From NCBI RefSeq assembly GCF_036417845.1, contig NC_089980.1:111873169-111937168 (forward strand): a DNA stretch of 64,000 bases. The letters are read 5' to 3'. The translations under genes and the position numbers were made by a program. Source of the stretch: Apteryx mantelli (taxonomy: Eukaryota > Chordata > Aves > Apterygiformes > Apterygidae). The notes beneath the pieces are model-generated. The model was not told where the DNA came from and searched no databases. It saw only the letters and a program-made list of their open reading frames with translations. Below, in pieces: positions 51,159 through 63,381 of this stretch (positions are counted from its first letter, which is position 1; the number at the start of each line of letters is the position of its first letter).

Positions 51159-51642
51159 ATGAACCTAACTGCGTTCAAAGCTTTCGTGGGCTTGCTCTGG
51201 AATTGCTGGGCTCTGGTGGGTCACGCACAGGGAGGGTTAGGAGACAATCATGTCCATTCGAGTTTTATTTACAGGAGGCTGCGGAACCATGAGCGAAGGG
51301 AGATTCAGAGAGAGATTCTCTCTATCCTGGGTCTACCTCACAGACCCAGACCATTTTCACCAGGAAAGCAGGCTTCTTCTGCACCCCTCTTCATGCTGGA
51401 CCTGTATAATGCCATGACAAATGAAGAGGAGACTGAGGAGCTGGAGTATTCACTAAAGGGATCAATGGCAGGGGAGAGCAGAGGAATACGGAAAGGATAC
51501 CCTGCCTCTCTGAATGGATATTCGCGGAGGATACAATTGTCTCGCATGACCCCCCTGAGCACGCAGAATCCTCCCTTAGCCAGCCTGCACGACACCAACT
51601 TTCTGAATGATGCTGACATGGTCATGAGCTTTGTCAATTTAG
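51159..51642 (+). CDS. BMP5: BMP5 coding exon 1 (signal peptide and N-terminal propeptide)
   Basis: Encodes residues 1-161 plus the first base of codon 162 of bone morphogenetic protein 5, a secreted TGF-beta superfamily ligand of the BMP5/6/7/8 group that signals through BMP receptors to SMAD1/5/8. The start has A at -3 and gives a hydrophobic signal peptide (about residues 1-23, core [13 protein letters not shown]). Residues 27-90 contain the near-invariant propeptide start ([55 protein letters not shown]), and residues 138-161 the block [38 protein letters not shown] is characteristic of the group, and the surrounding words favour BMP5 over BMP6 and BMP7. Compared with the human protein as I know it, the signal peptide is two residues shorter and changes cluster at 91-110. 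The propeptide's remainder and mature ligand lie outside the window. Confidence 0.97.
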
Positions 51643-51648
51643 GTACGT
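51643..51648 (+). other. BMP5: Splice donor of BMP5 exon 1
   Basis: The exon ends AATTTAG and the intron begins GTACGT. The junction falls after the first base of codon 162 (phase 1), which agrees with a Val codon GTN completed by exon 2 in known BMP5 genes. Reading through gives an unrelated tail and a stop at 51675-51677. Confidence 0.9.
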
Positions 51649-54600
51649 CTAAAATTTTTTGTTTCTGCTCTGTCTGACAAACTGTTAGCCTGATCTTGAA
51701 GTCCTTGCAGAGGCAAATCTCTCAGCTGGACCTTAGCCTGCTCTAAACCAGCAGGATTGGGCCCTGGTAGCTGCGCCACTAGTGAAAGAAAAGTTGTACT
51801 AACAGTAAAGTAGCTACGTTGTAGGTGGCCATGGAAAAAGATTTTTCTCACTATTTATATAAAGTCAGTTTCTATAACTCCCCTCTGCTGGCTTCTGTTT
51901 TCTTTTTTTCATTGATGTAATGAAAATTCTAGCCTTAGGCCAACTAACTCCTTATTTTTTTAAATCTCAAAAAAATCAAACACTTAAGCCTATTGCTAGG
52001 TTATTTCCTGCACTGTTTTGTTTAAAGCTTAGACATGAGCAAATATCAGTTGTTAATATTTTAAAGACTAGAATGTTATGAAAAGGGAAAATTTAAGCCA
52101 TTTCTGAAAAAAGAGGACTTCTTAGGTCATTTAGGTTTCTTTTTTTTCTCTTGGTAAGTCAAATTTTTATTATCTTTTCAGCTGGATGGCTGGATTTTAA
52201 ATAATCTGTTGCTGTTTCTTTGTTATTTCTATTTAATAACCACAGACTGTTTTATTAAATTGCCATGGTGCCCAGAGTCTGCGTTGATTCTAATTTTCTG
52301 TGTCATAAATACATTAAATAACAAATAGAGTATTAAACACCAGAAACATGCAGGCAAAGAATGTTTTTGAAAATGATATCAATTCAGATATGAAAAACTG
52401 ATAAAACTAAACTATATTAGCTTGTGAATGTAAACATGCTTACCAGTTAGGTTGTGGTTAAAAAAGCAGTTACTGATTTCTTTAATAGAAGGTAACTTAA
52501 ATCTAATTAAGAACGCTGCAAATATTTCATTAAATGTATTTACTATTTTTATAAGTATTTCAAATGCTGCAAGGCTCATAAGACTATCTAAAATTTTTTT
52601 CACCTGAATAGCAAGAGATTGAATTGAAAACTTGAAGTTTCTCAGTAAGCTCGTACAAAATGTGATAAAGTCTTGCTTTCCGGGATAATACTTTCTGTAG
52701 AAACTTTTTAAACAATGGCACATGTTCTGAAATGCCTTCAGATTATCATACACATTTTAAACCTTTAATGTCTACCAGGTCTGTAATCCCTGCAGCAGGA
52801 TTAAAAATGTTTCCAATCACTAAACTTCTCAGCAACTAGATTTTGTAGGAAAATGACACTCTAGAGTTTAGTTGTCATAATAATAAAATTACATTTCATT
52901 AATTATTTGGCAGATTAGAAGGTGTTCAATTTTGAGGTCTTTTTCCATATGAGTAACATCTGCCCACAACTCTAAATATATGTGCTTATTGCTCTTACTC
53001 CTGAAATAGAAGACTAGAAGAAAATGAAATCCCTATTTTTAAAAAATGTGTTCCTCATCCTTAAAAAAATGTTTGATATTATCTGTGTATTACTTTAAAG
53101 TTATCAGTTGTATGACTCAATTCACCCAGAGTCTGGAGTCAGCTGAATTTAAAATGGCAATGTTATAAAGGAAAATAGGAAATGCTCTGATCTCCTAAGC
53201 ATTAGCCAAGGCCCTGATCCCACAAAGAATTTCCTCATGTATCCTCAGACAAACCCTCAGTACATATGTCACAGACCATTTCATCAGTGGCACTGACGAC
53301 TGTTTGCATGGGACCTAGACTTTAATTTCAAGAAACATCCTTGATTTCAAGAGAACTTCTTACAGTGCGTGTGTATAAGTCTTTGAAGGATCAATGTCAC
53401 ATATGTGCTAGCCTGATCCTGCTGCACTTTCCTAGGCAAAACTCCTTTCGGGAAGAATGCGAGTTTCAACTGAGTGTCTTACCTTGACCAGAGACTTTTT
53501 GATATTTGTCTCATTTTGTTGGGAAGTCAATGTTCCCTTAACAAAGTATTTTTAGGAAGTCAGAGCGCATCTTTCACCTTACATTTCTAAATGTAAACTG
53601 GGGATCAGGTATTTTATTTTTCTAGTGATTATAGTTAATCGACACAATTAACTTAAAAAATACCACATAAATACCAGGTTTTGTTTATCTTCTGTAAATT
53701 TAAAATGTATCTTAGCTCTAAGTGAGGCTAAACTCTAAATCACTTCAAATGCTCTTCCATACATGTTGGTTATTGTGGCCTCTCACACATTCTGCCATGT
53801 AACATTCATAACAAATATTGATGACTAATACAGATTAGCTTCAACATTTTTATTAAACAATCCTATGTTTCAGTATAATTAACATCATAATGAAATAAAT
53901 TATGGAAACAGGTAACCCTTTTATATGATTTATACAATATAAGATCATGACAGATGAGGGCAAGCTCTTTTAATGTACAAGGGGGAAAAATATGCAGTGA
54001 TAAGTGAATGTTAACACCATACCCTAAAATCAATAAATGCTGATGCAGCACAGTAATAACTCAACTGGTTTTAGAATTGAAGCATCAGTCAACTTGCAGC
54101 AAATTAATCTGCTCTGGAAATAGTATTCACCATGTTCGAACTTGCACACCATTAATTACATAAGGTGCAATTATAAAGCTTTATTAATCATCATGATATT
54201 TTAAATTGAATCTTCTGTATCTTCAGTTATAAAATTTAAGACATATATATTAAAACAAGATGTGTATCTGAGATATTTGATAAGAATTACTAAGCATGAC
54301 CCTCAGAAAATAAAACTGAATCAGACTGAAAATTAGAGTAAAAAAATAGGCAAAGACAAATAATTTTTATTAAAGAATAAAAATTGAAACTTATATGCTA
54401 ATTTCAATAGAAATCAACCTCTCAGTGGTGCAAATACCTCACTTTCAAAAACAAATTTAGAAAACACTATCAAGGGAATTGTAATTATAAGTCTGTCAAG
54501 CAACCAGGGAGAAAAACAAGACTGCATTTACTTCTCCTGAAGTTAAAATTGTAAACACCTGCTCTTTATACTGGAATTTATGCCACAATTTCCAGCTCTT

Positions 54601-56148
54601 TCTTTCTTGAATGATACAACAAGACAGAGACTATGTCTTGTCCTCTGTATTGTATAAGACTCTGAGCATTGGCAGCTCTCCATAAATACTGATGATTGTA
54701 ACAGAAGAGTTAACTGGGGTTGGTCCAGCAGTCAAAGAATAAATCCTCCACTAAATACACTGGGGTTTTCAAAGATCTGATTATATCACCTACAAGTTCA
54801 GGACTCTGTTTTCCTCACTGGGTGTTTTTTTATCTTGTTGTTATATTTTATTATAGGGTTGCAAATCACTGCCTGTTTAGAGTTCTGGCATCTTCTTTTT
54901 GACTGATTTCCCCAAATGACATATATAGGATACCCTGTTCCTCAGAGAACAGACACAGAGCACTCATGTAGTCCTATTCGCTTTCCTGCTCACTCGGAAC
55001 ATAGCTGGGGAAGGACTTTGCGAAGATAAATGTTAGCGTTCCCACTCTTCACCTCTCACCAGAAGAGTGGGATTGAATAAAAGATGTATATATGACCAAA
55101 ACTTGGAGGAACAGTGAGACTTTTGACAATTGCATTTAAACATTTCTAGGAATGAATTTTCCATGTACCATCAAAGCGATCATTAAGTTTACTGTATTTA
55201 AGAATTCCTTCACATGCAATTCAAATGTTCAGTACTTTCATTTGTTTACAACACATCTGTAAATATTTATCTAAACAGATTCCTGCATTTGCTAAGCAAC
55301 TCTGTTTTCTTTCTCCATATTTTCCTATGAATTGATCTGACCTCTTTATATGATAGAGGTGAAAAATATAAAAGTTTTGTGTTTTTCAGTTATGTTTTTC
55401 TTTCTTAACATAAAATTAATTTTAAAAATCTCAAGGTCATTATAAAATTTATGTTTTTGACCTGCACATGCTAATTTGAAGAAGGATATGATATTATGAA
55501 GATTTTTAAAATATCCAGTGCACCATGAAAAGTCACCTTTTCTTCTTCAGGGCTTTTTGGAATAGATTCTGCAATCTTAATTGAAATAATTCTCAAACCA
55601 CACCCACTCTGATCTGTTATTAAATCAGACCCTGAAATCAAAGGAAATTTTGCCTGTTTGAGGCAGAGAAGGCAGTTCATATTTCTCCAGATTGTCCACC
55701 CCAAGTTTGTACACTGTTTTGAAGATTATGTTTTTCTTTAAAACACAAGTCACAAACAAAACACATAATTCTGCAATGTTTACAGCCCACTGTCTTCATC
55801 TGAGAATGCTCATGTGGTAGAGAACAACTTTTGCAGAACTCTTTTAAGATACCTATTGTGTGTCAATCCATACTGAATACTTGTGCAAATATATTTTTGT
55901 TGCATAAGAAAAATAAAGGATTCCTAACTGCCTTTAGACCTTGAGCGTATATAGTAGCTAGTTTCTTAAAATAATTCAGTTTCTACAGCCTCCTACTCAC
56001 AGCTAACATATCACCAGCGAGGGATATGGAGTGCTAAGCTATAAAATGTCAGGAATTGTGCAAGTGGAGCTGTTTTTGAAGTATACATGCAAAAAGGCCT
56101 CAGAATCATTAGCTTCTCCATTCATTTAAAGCTTTGAAATGACCACAC
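51649..56148 (+). other. BMP5: BMP5 intron 1, first part
   Basis: Non-coding AT-rich intron. It contains a CTCF-like match on the minus strand (51878-51891) soon after the donor. No coding exon was recognised. The open frame 52412-52753 (minus, 113 codons) has no domain. Confidence 0.8.
51878..51891 (-). promoter_or_regulatory. CTCF-like motif just inside BMP5 intron 1
   Basis: CTCCCCTCTGCTGG matches 13 of 14 positions of the reverse-complement CTCF core (one mismatch at the third base). It lies about 235 bp after the exon 1 donor and faces the forward motif at 28951. Confidence 0.35.
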
Positions 56149-56160
56149 TTTTTTTCTTTT

Positions 56161-56192
<32 letters not shown>

Positions 56193-56194
56193 TT
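56149..56194 (+). repeat. (TTTC)n microsatellite
   Basis: About 46 bp of pure TTTC units in BMP5 intron 1, a polypyrimidine tract. Confidence 0.95.
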
Positions 56195-57210
56195 CCACCC
56201 AGTTTCAGATGTTGCTGTCTTAATTTTAACCTTAAGTTAGCGAATTCTTTGGCTATGGTACAGTTTTAGCCCATAAAATGCTGACTTCTAATGAAAATAT
56301 TGACACAGTCTTAATTGAAGTGATGGAAATAGTGCTATTATCTTGTGTTAGACAGAGGGATGCTATCAGAGAGAAAAAACTTATAAATAACAAATAGATC
56401 GCCTGTCTTTATTTGTGGAATTGGATCAATATCGAGAAAAAATGAGAAAACATTTATGAAGATTTGGCAACCCAAAGTCAATACAATGGTATTTTTCACT
56501 CTTTTATTTAATATTAAATCAGATCAAGTGCATCTTCATCTTACACCTTACTGGCATCTTGAGATCCTAAGATTTTTTTCCCTTTATAATATTTTAGTTA
56601 CCTAGTCAGTGAGCGGAAACATTTTGTTGTGACCTAGGTATGCTAGGTACCCAATCAGGCATTAGAAATACATATTAATAATGAAATCATTTTCTATGTG
56701 CAAATTAAATGCTAAGACAGCTTCTTAAAAAATAGGTTATTTATTTCCAGAACAAAAGAGCTTGACTCATGGGCTAACATTTCCTAAAAGTCCTCACCCA
56801 ATCTTAACAATTCATTAGGCAGTTTTAACCATTTTTGTGTAATGACAGAACAGGTTGTTAGGATTTGTTTTTTATTTCAAGCATGAAATTTTCTCCATAT
56901 TCCTTTTTGGAATTACACTACATTTCTTGTTTTATAGCAAAATATTTTACATTTCCTTTGAAATCTCTCATGTTACATGAACTTTATGAACTATATAGCT
57001 CTACCTCTAAACAGGTTTGTGTGTGTTCCATAAATATCATCTAACAAAATAATGTTTTTATAACTGTCAATTTTGCCAAAAAAATGTCAAGCTCTCCATT
57101 AACTAGGATAAAAAACTGTCTGACTTTCCTTGCCGACAGATTTGAAAGAAATTGTAGATAACTGAAGAGAAACTGATTTAGCAGATGGTTAGATGTGCAT
57201 GGTGAAAAGC
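56195..57210 (+). other. BMP5: BMP5 intron 1 continued
   Basis: AT-rich intronic DNA. Nothing recognisable beyond AT-rich words. Confidence 0.7.
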
Positions 57211-57244
<34 letters not shown>

Positions 57245-57276
57245 CACATATAATGTGTGTGTGTGTGTGTATATAC
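57211..57276. repeat. Compound (TA)n/(TG)n microsatellite
   Basis: Alternating TA run followed by a GTGTGT run and a short TATATA. Alternating purine-pyrimidine DNA is prone to slippage and non-B structure. It causes the tyrosine/isoleucine-rich minus-strand frame 57041-57307. Confidence 0.95.
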
Positions 57277-59600
57277 AAATATGTATTATTATTAATATTT
57301 TTCCCATTGGGAAGAATGGCTGACCCAGTTCTGCTTCTTCTTTAGAGTGTGCTGCTTTCCAGACTAAACACAGACTTTGGGTGGGGTTGTGCGGATTGTA
57401 TGTATTGTACAGAACATATTTTCCCAGGAAAACACAATCTCACAGTGACTCTGGCTGGCTATGAAAGGGAAAGAGAAGGGTTCATGGAGCCTTACTCTGT
57501 GCGGAGGATATTAGGGGAGGAATAAGCCCGCCATGAACTACATGGAGATTCAACTGGTTCTGTTCCTAAACCACAGCTTATTTTTTAGATAACAGGACAA
57601 CTTTGGCACATATGGGGTCTCCTACATTTATTGCTTCCATTATTATTTTCTCTGAATGCTAAATTATGTAAAGAATTTTACCATGGCTACCTGCCTACTG
57701 ACTGCCTGAGTGATGGAGGTAATTATGACGCAGGCAGTTCCTTTTTCTTCTCTTTTTAGCCATGGCAGTTCCTTTGAGCTTGCTTTCACAGGCCCACAGA
57801 CTAATAGTGTTTCCGCAGAAAATTGATTGATTATAGTCTGATCATTCTAGGTGTCATCTGGTGTTTTCACATAGCTGAGAATGAACAGTTTATGAAGTGC
57901 CAATTGCAGCCTCCAGCTAAAGAAAGGCTCCCCAGGGCTTCAGGAGAGCTTTGCCTGCTACCAGACTTTATAATTATTTCCCACACTTTTCCCCATCCTC
58001 TCCCGCTTGTCCTTTTCCTTGTCTCCAGCCCCCTCAGCCCAGGCAGGGTCACTGAACTTTAATTTTGTGTCAATGTCATTTGGCTGCAGAAGGGATTAGA
58101 GGAAGAAAAGTGGTGAGAATAGGAGCGAACGCAGGAGATGGCCAGAGAGGGAATTAGAAAAGGAATGAGAGAAAAATGGCAAAGCACAGTCCAGGACTTA
58201 CCTGAAAGGGTGCCCTCTTCTCCATGGGCAACTGCCAGCCTGCGGGCTGGATGTGGACCTGGTGAGGACAGGAAAGGGCCAGCACAGAGATGCACAGCAA
58301 GATTGCACTGGGCAGGCACTGGTGTTAGTCCTGTTCCTCTGAGCCTGATGTGGAGCATGGTGTTGTAACCCTGAGAGCATTTCCCAGCTCAATAAAATTA
58401 CAAGAGCGGGGGGACATAGGAGGGAGTTTATGATGGTAGGGAGGAGAAGGCGTATGCAGACAGAAAGGGGGAACGCAAGAGAAAATGAGAGAACAAGATA
58501 AAGTTAGATAAGTAAGTTTAAGAGAAAAATAAAATGAGTCTGCGTTTGGGATTGTTTTCCTTGAAGGCCTTGCAGGTGAAGGGAGCAGTTTTCTTCACAG
58601 TCCCTCACAGGAGAGCAACTGCTTCAACCTCCCCAACCACTTGGTTCCCTGGGCAAACATTTCATTCCTGCAAAATAAAATGCAGCCCCCCACCACCCAC
58701 TGAATGTGCGTGCGGGGAGTACACAGACGGGCTACTAACATTTATGGCCATAAATAATGTAGAAGCTAGCTTTTAAAAACCACAGGTTAAAGGATGAGGG
58801 CTGCCATGACGCACACAGAGAGGCTGAGATCAGAGGAGCAGCTAAAAGGGGTCGGGAGAAACAATGAATCCCCTTGTTCTGAGTCACATTTATGAATGCT
58901 CCATTGCACCTAAAGTTCATATTTTATTGACTAGGCCATGGGGTTTCCCCATTTGCTCATCTCTTAAAATAACACCCCTGGTTAAAATTTCCTATAAAAC
59001 ACAGAAGTGCTACAGCAGGCAGAACTTGTCAACCCTGACAACTAGATTATTTAAGTTGGTGGGTGGGGTACACAGGAGCTGGTTTGTGTTTTCTACTGAA
59101 TTATAGATTTGTTTCTATACAAAAAATGACTATAAACCAAGTAGAAAATGAGAGGTTTTACAGTTCAGTTCTCCACTCAGAAACTTTCCAGGGGCTACTA
59201 CTACTGAGAGATCCTCCAAAAGGTGAATCTACGTTTTACTCTTCTTGGGCAACTCCTCCAGTGCAATAAATTGAGAACTTGACTTTATCAGCCACTATTG
59301 TAATTCAATGGCATGTACAGTACTTTACCAGAGTGTGGCAATACTTTCTTCCCAGTGTAATTCAGGGCAAATGGAGGCAGCAATTATTAATGGGTCAGAG
59401 CCAAGAAAGCCGGTCAGGAGAGCTGGTGATAGTAAATACTATATATCCATAGTTGACAACCAGTGGCTTTGCAGAAGGAAAATTCCATCTGACCACTCCT
59501 TTTGGAGGCTGAGGAAGGCCTTAGGAGAAAGACTGATAGGAATTTGATGTGGTGAAATTTCTAATAAATAGGTTTACCTTCTACAGATTCAGCAATATTA
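57277..59600 (+). other. BMP5: BMP5 intron 1, complex block
   Basis: More GC-balanced, non-repetitive sequence than the rest of the intron. A strong acceptor-like tract (pyrimidine run then TAG at 57757-57759, followed by CCATGG) occurs but opens only about 22 codons. The block 57640-58110 looks like candidate conserved regulatory DNA. No exon was supported. Confidence 0.4.
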
Positions 59601-62046
59601 TCCATTCAGGCCCCATGAGAACTTGGTCTCTAAAATCTCTGTGTAGATCACATCTATCAAAGGAAGTTTTTGTTGTCCTAATTCTTATAGTCATACTAAT
59701 AAAGCTATATTTATATTATCTGGAAAAGTTGTAACCATGATCTAGTACAGTTATTAGAAACTGATAATAATTTTTCTAAGTATGTTAATTTAAAATATCC
59801 TCTTTTTAAAAAGTAAGGGGGAAAATAGGTAGAACATTCAATTATAAGGCACTGCAAAATAATTTCAAAAAGATGTTGTGTTGGACTTTGATGAAATGGA
59901 AGAGTGATTTATTACTAGCATCAATTTTGGAGGTAGATGTGCTAATTTTTGTGCTAACAAAATGAGAAGAATAAGCAGGGACGCTAAATGATTTGTGAAT
60001 TTGGTCTTGGAGCAGTGGGTGAAAGGCACCTCATTGCACCTGGTGCCTAGAGCCATGGCATGCTCCTGGTATATTTTGCAAAAAAAGCTGGCTAAGAGAG
60101 CAAAAGAGTAAATGAATAGTGGGGTGGATGATAAAACCACGAATGCACCATGACAGCTGTAGTCTTTATGGTAATTTATGAAAGCCAAGATACAACAGGA
60201 AGGTTGTGCTGCTGTCCTATCCTGTCCTTTGGGAACATTGTCTCCAAGGTTGCTTCAGCTGGGGTATCTGTCGATGACTACAAGTCCTAACATGTTAGTG
60301 ATTCAGAAGTTTAATCTGCTGCTCCTGAGCAGGTAATCTCGCTGTACCATGCGTGAAATGCTGTGCAAAGGTCTTGCAGTGAGTCTGTCACAGTCCCAGT
60401 GCAGCTTATACCTGAAAGTCAGTGTATGAAAAGTCTAAGGCACTAAAAAGGAAAAACCTAAAGAGACTCAGATAAAAATGAAACCAATATGCCTCAGTTT
60501 CTCAGTCTGTAAAAAGAGGATGGGCAAATACCTGTGTGTTCATTTCACCTCTTGTGCTCTCCTCCATTGGGGGGGGGGCTTTTTCCTTTGTCCTTGCGGA
60601 GTACTAGAACAGCTTTCTTCCCTTGTGGCCTCTTCTTCCTCCAGCAGTGTGTCCTGTAAAAGATCTAGCTCCTGAGAGCCTTTTAGGACCTTGCATTTTC
60701 TCCTGGTGATCTCCAGCATTATTTTTAAAAGGCTTCTATAAACCTGGGTCAACAAGTTTATTTACTGTCCTTGAGACAGACAAGCTGTGCAAAATAATGA
60801 AAAAGAAAAAAAAGTACTGGAATTCATGCATCAAAATTCAAATTTGAGTCCTGTTGCAATGAAGAGATACTATGTGATTGGTTTAGCCCTTGTTCCCAAA
60901 GTACAGAACTGTGTCTCTCTGCAGCATGTGTGCATGCGTATCAGCACGTGAGCACATCTTTGTCTGTGTAATATAGAAAGCATGTAAATCTCTTCAGTTT
61001 TAGTCATTCGGATTTTTTCCCCCTTAAATCATAATATTCTTTGCCATCAATACTATGTGGCTTGAGCAGCCCCGACCTTTCCAAGCTGCCTGTTTGGACC
61101 AATGTTTATCAGATGACCGTTTGACCTCCTTGTTAATTGTACTTAATTACATCCTGTCGTAACATTTTGAAATAAGGAGGAGAGTTTATGGATCTGCTCC
61201 AAAGAGCTGAACGCTAAAACAGCAACAGAATTCAGTGGTATGAGGTGCTGAGTAATCTCCTAGTTAGCTCAATAAGAGTTGTTCTTTGCTCAGTTGACTG
61301 CAAAATTAGATCCTTAAACTCCTCCTCTTCCATTTATGATCCTTGGTATTTCTGAAAATAAAATCATACCATTTTCTTTGTTCTGTCAAGGGCATCTTCT
61401 CTCTGAAAAAAAGCTCAGAGCTTTCTCTAAAGACATCAAGGAAGGAGTGAGAGGCCTACCAACAGCATTGCAAGGGCTGAAGTTCACATACGATGATGAG
61501 CCTCTGTCACCACAAGTGATCTCCCTGTGGTTTTCCAAAACTTCAGAGTTCCTTATGTTTCTTCCCTAGAATTGCCGGTTCCCATGAGCTTACTGAGAGT
61601 TGCATAATATTTGGTATGAGATTTTCTAGGAGTTGATGATTTATGGGAACATCTAAGCTTTCATTAAAAAGCAGCATTTATCCCCTGTAGTTGCAGAAAA
61701 ATAAAAATAAAAACAAATCAACATCCGGAAACAAATGTAGTTCTTCAAAGTAGGCATCCTAAATGCTCAGAAGGCAACTTCAAACACTTCATATTTTATA
61801 ATGTTTTTCATATCGTTAGTGGCTTTTGAAGCACATTGGGTTGCCCATATTGCTTCTCTTCTTTCTAAAGACGATATATATAAGTTTTCTCTGTTGTTGT
61901 TGTTCGACAGCTCACTCGGCAATGTTTGCAAATAAGTTTGATTAAACTTGTTTTCCTAAAATGAAAGAAAAAAAAAAGGAATAGAAGCAATCAATTAAAA
62001 GGGAGGTGGTTATACAGCATCATATCCCTTTTTATTTTGTATAAAA
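59601..62046 (+). other. BMP5: BMP5 intron 1 continued
   Basis: Intronic DNA with a G-run (60570-60578) and a candidate conserved block at 60985-61230. No exon seen. Confidence 0.6.
60985..61230. promoter_or_regulatory. Candidate conserved intronic enhancer block
   Basis: Repeat-free sequence with a CCAAT word, TTAATTG and TTAATTA homeodomain-type cores in close succession (about 61097-61155), in intron 1 of a developmental ligand gene. Called from motif density only. Confidence 0.3.
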
Positions 62047-62065
62047 AATATATATATATATATAA
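62047..62065. repeat. (TA)n microsatellite
   Basis: Short alternating TA run in intron 1. Confidence 0.9.
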
Positions 62066-62865
62066 TTTCCTTGCCTTATGTAAATAAGGCAGCTCCACTG
62101 ATGTCAACAGAGCAGTGCTGATGAATACCAGGTGACGATCTAGTCTCAAGGCTAGAATCGCAGGATGGAAGAAAACATCTTCAATTTTATTTTATCAGAA
62201 CACAGATAATGAGACTTATTGGAGAATGAAGTGCCATGGAGAATTAAGTAGGTTTGTGATAGTAAAACACCCATAACTATGACATTACTGTAAAAGGTCT
62301 ATCATCCAGCATTAGTCATATTCTAGATAGAAAAGACAAGGTACTTGGCGCTGTGCTGTAAGACTCTAGTCTGATACAGTACTGCCCATGAATGTCACTG
62401 TGAAGTGAACAGCATTATTGCAGAAGCTTGAAATCTGTACTAAGTCTTTGAGGCAGCAAAGGCTAAACCTACAGTTTAGCTATATACAATTGCATTTACA
62501 TAGTTATATCTTTTTACATGTTGATTTAGGTTATAAGCATGTATGATTAAAAATAAAATACAGAATTTGCTGATTATCATAGTAAGGTGATCAGAAGATC
62601 ATGTTTGAATCTTCTGCAGTTTTTACCAATCTAAGTATAACAGAAACCACACAATTAAATATGATGACTTTCAAGGAGGGCTGTTTTATTTTTCAGAGTT
62701 TTAAGAAGTATGTGGATTGTGAAACAACATAGTAATGTTTATCAAAGCAGTTTGATATTAGGTGTCATTTCAGAATAATGTTCTTTCTTTGACTCCTTGG
62801 TATTCTCCTTTCTGAATGTCATTTCTTAGCTCTTGAGATTTAACCACCTGACTCTTCAGAGAGTA

Positions 62866-62890
62866 ATATATATATATATATATATATATT
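62866..62890. repeat. (AT)n microsatellite
   Basis: Alternating AT run of about 24 bp. Confidence 0.9.
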
Positions 62891-62981
62891 TCTTTATTTC
62901 TTCTTAAAATATGGAATTAATAATCATGTTTAGTGGGCTGGATATCATAATGAGATCACATGTAGAAGAGATGATAGATTT

Positions 62982-63001
62982 TATATATATATATATATAT
63001 A
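62982..63001. repeat. (TA)n microsatellite
   Basis: Alternating TA run of about 20 bp, about 90 bp after the previous one. Confidence 0.9.
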
Positions 63002-63367
63002 AATGAAAAATTCAGATACAGTTTATGCTATGGAATGAATACAAAGGATATCGAATTCATGTTGCAATTCACTGTGTCAGAATGTAGGGACTGATGTCAC
63101 TAAGATTAACAATATATTTTCACCATTTTGGTTTCCCTGCAGTTGTGGTCCACTATGGCATGCAAGCATTCAAAATGGGTGAATACAAAGGCTATGCTCA
63201 CTAGGATGTGCTTGGAGGTGGTGTGTACAGGGGAGACCTAAGCTACAAGGGGTCCATCAGGGGATTCAAATGAATGAAACAGGCACATGCATGAACTGAA
63301 AACTTGGCTCCATAGACATAGAATAAATTATGAAAAAAAGTCCAGGCCTGTTCATCTTGCGTTAAGA

Positions 63368-63381
63368 CTGCCACCTGCTGC
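63368..63381 (-). promoter_or_regulatory. CTCF-like motif in BMP5 intron 1
   Basis: CTGCCACCTGCTGC matches 13 of 14 positions of the reverse-complement CTCF core; only the last base differs. It also contains the E-box CACCTG, so another factor could be the real ligand. Confidence 0.35.

Noticed and set aside
51107..51292. Polyleucine frame overlapping BMP5
   Set aside because: It has no ATG, arises from the TTG microsatellite and runs out of frame through exon 1.
51338..51637. 99-codon minus-strand ORF
   Set aside because: It is the antisense shadow of BMP5 exon 1.
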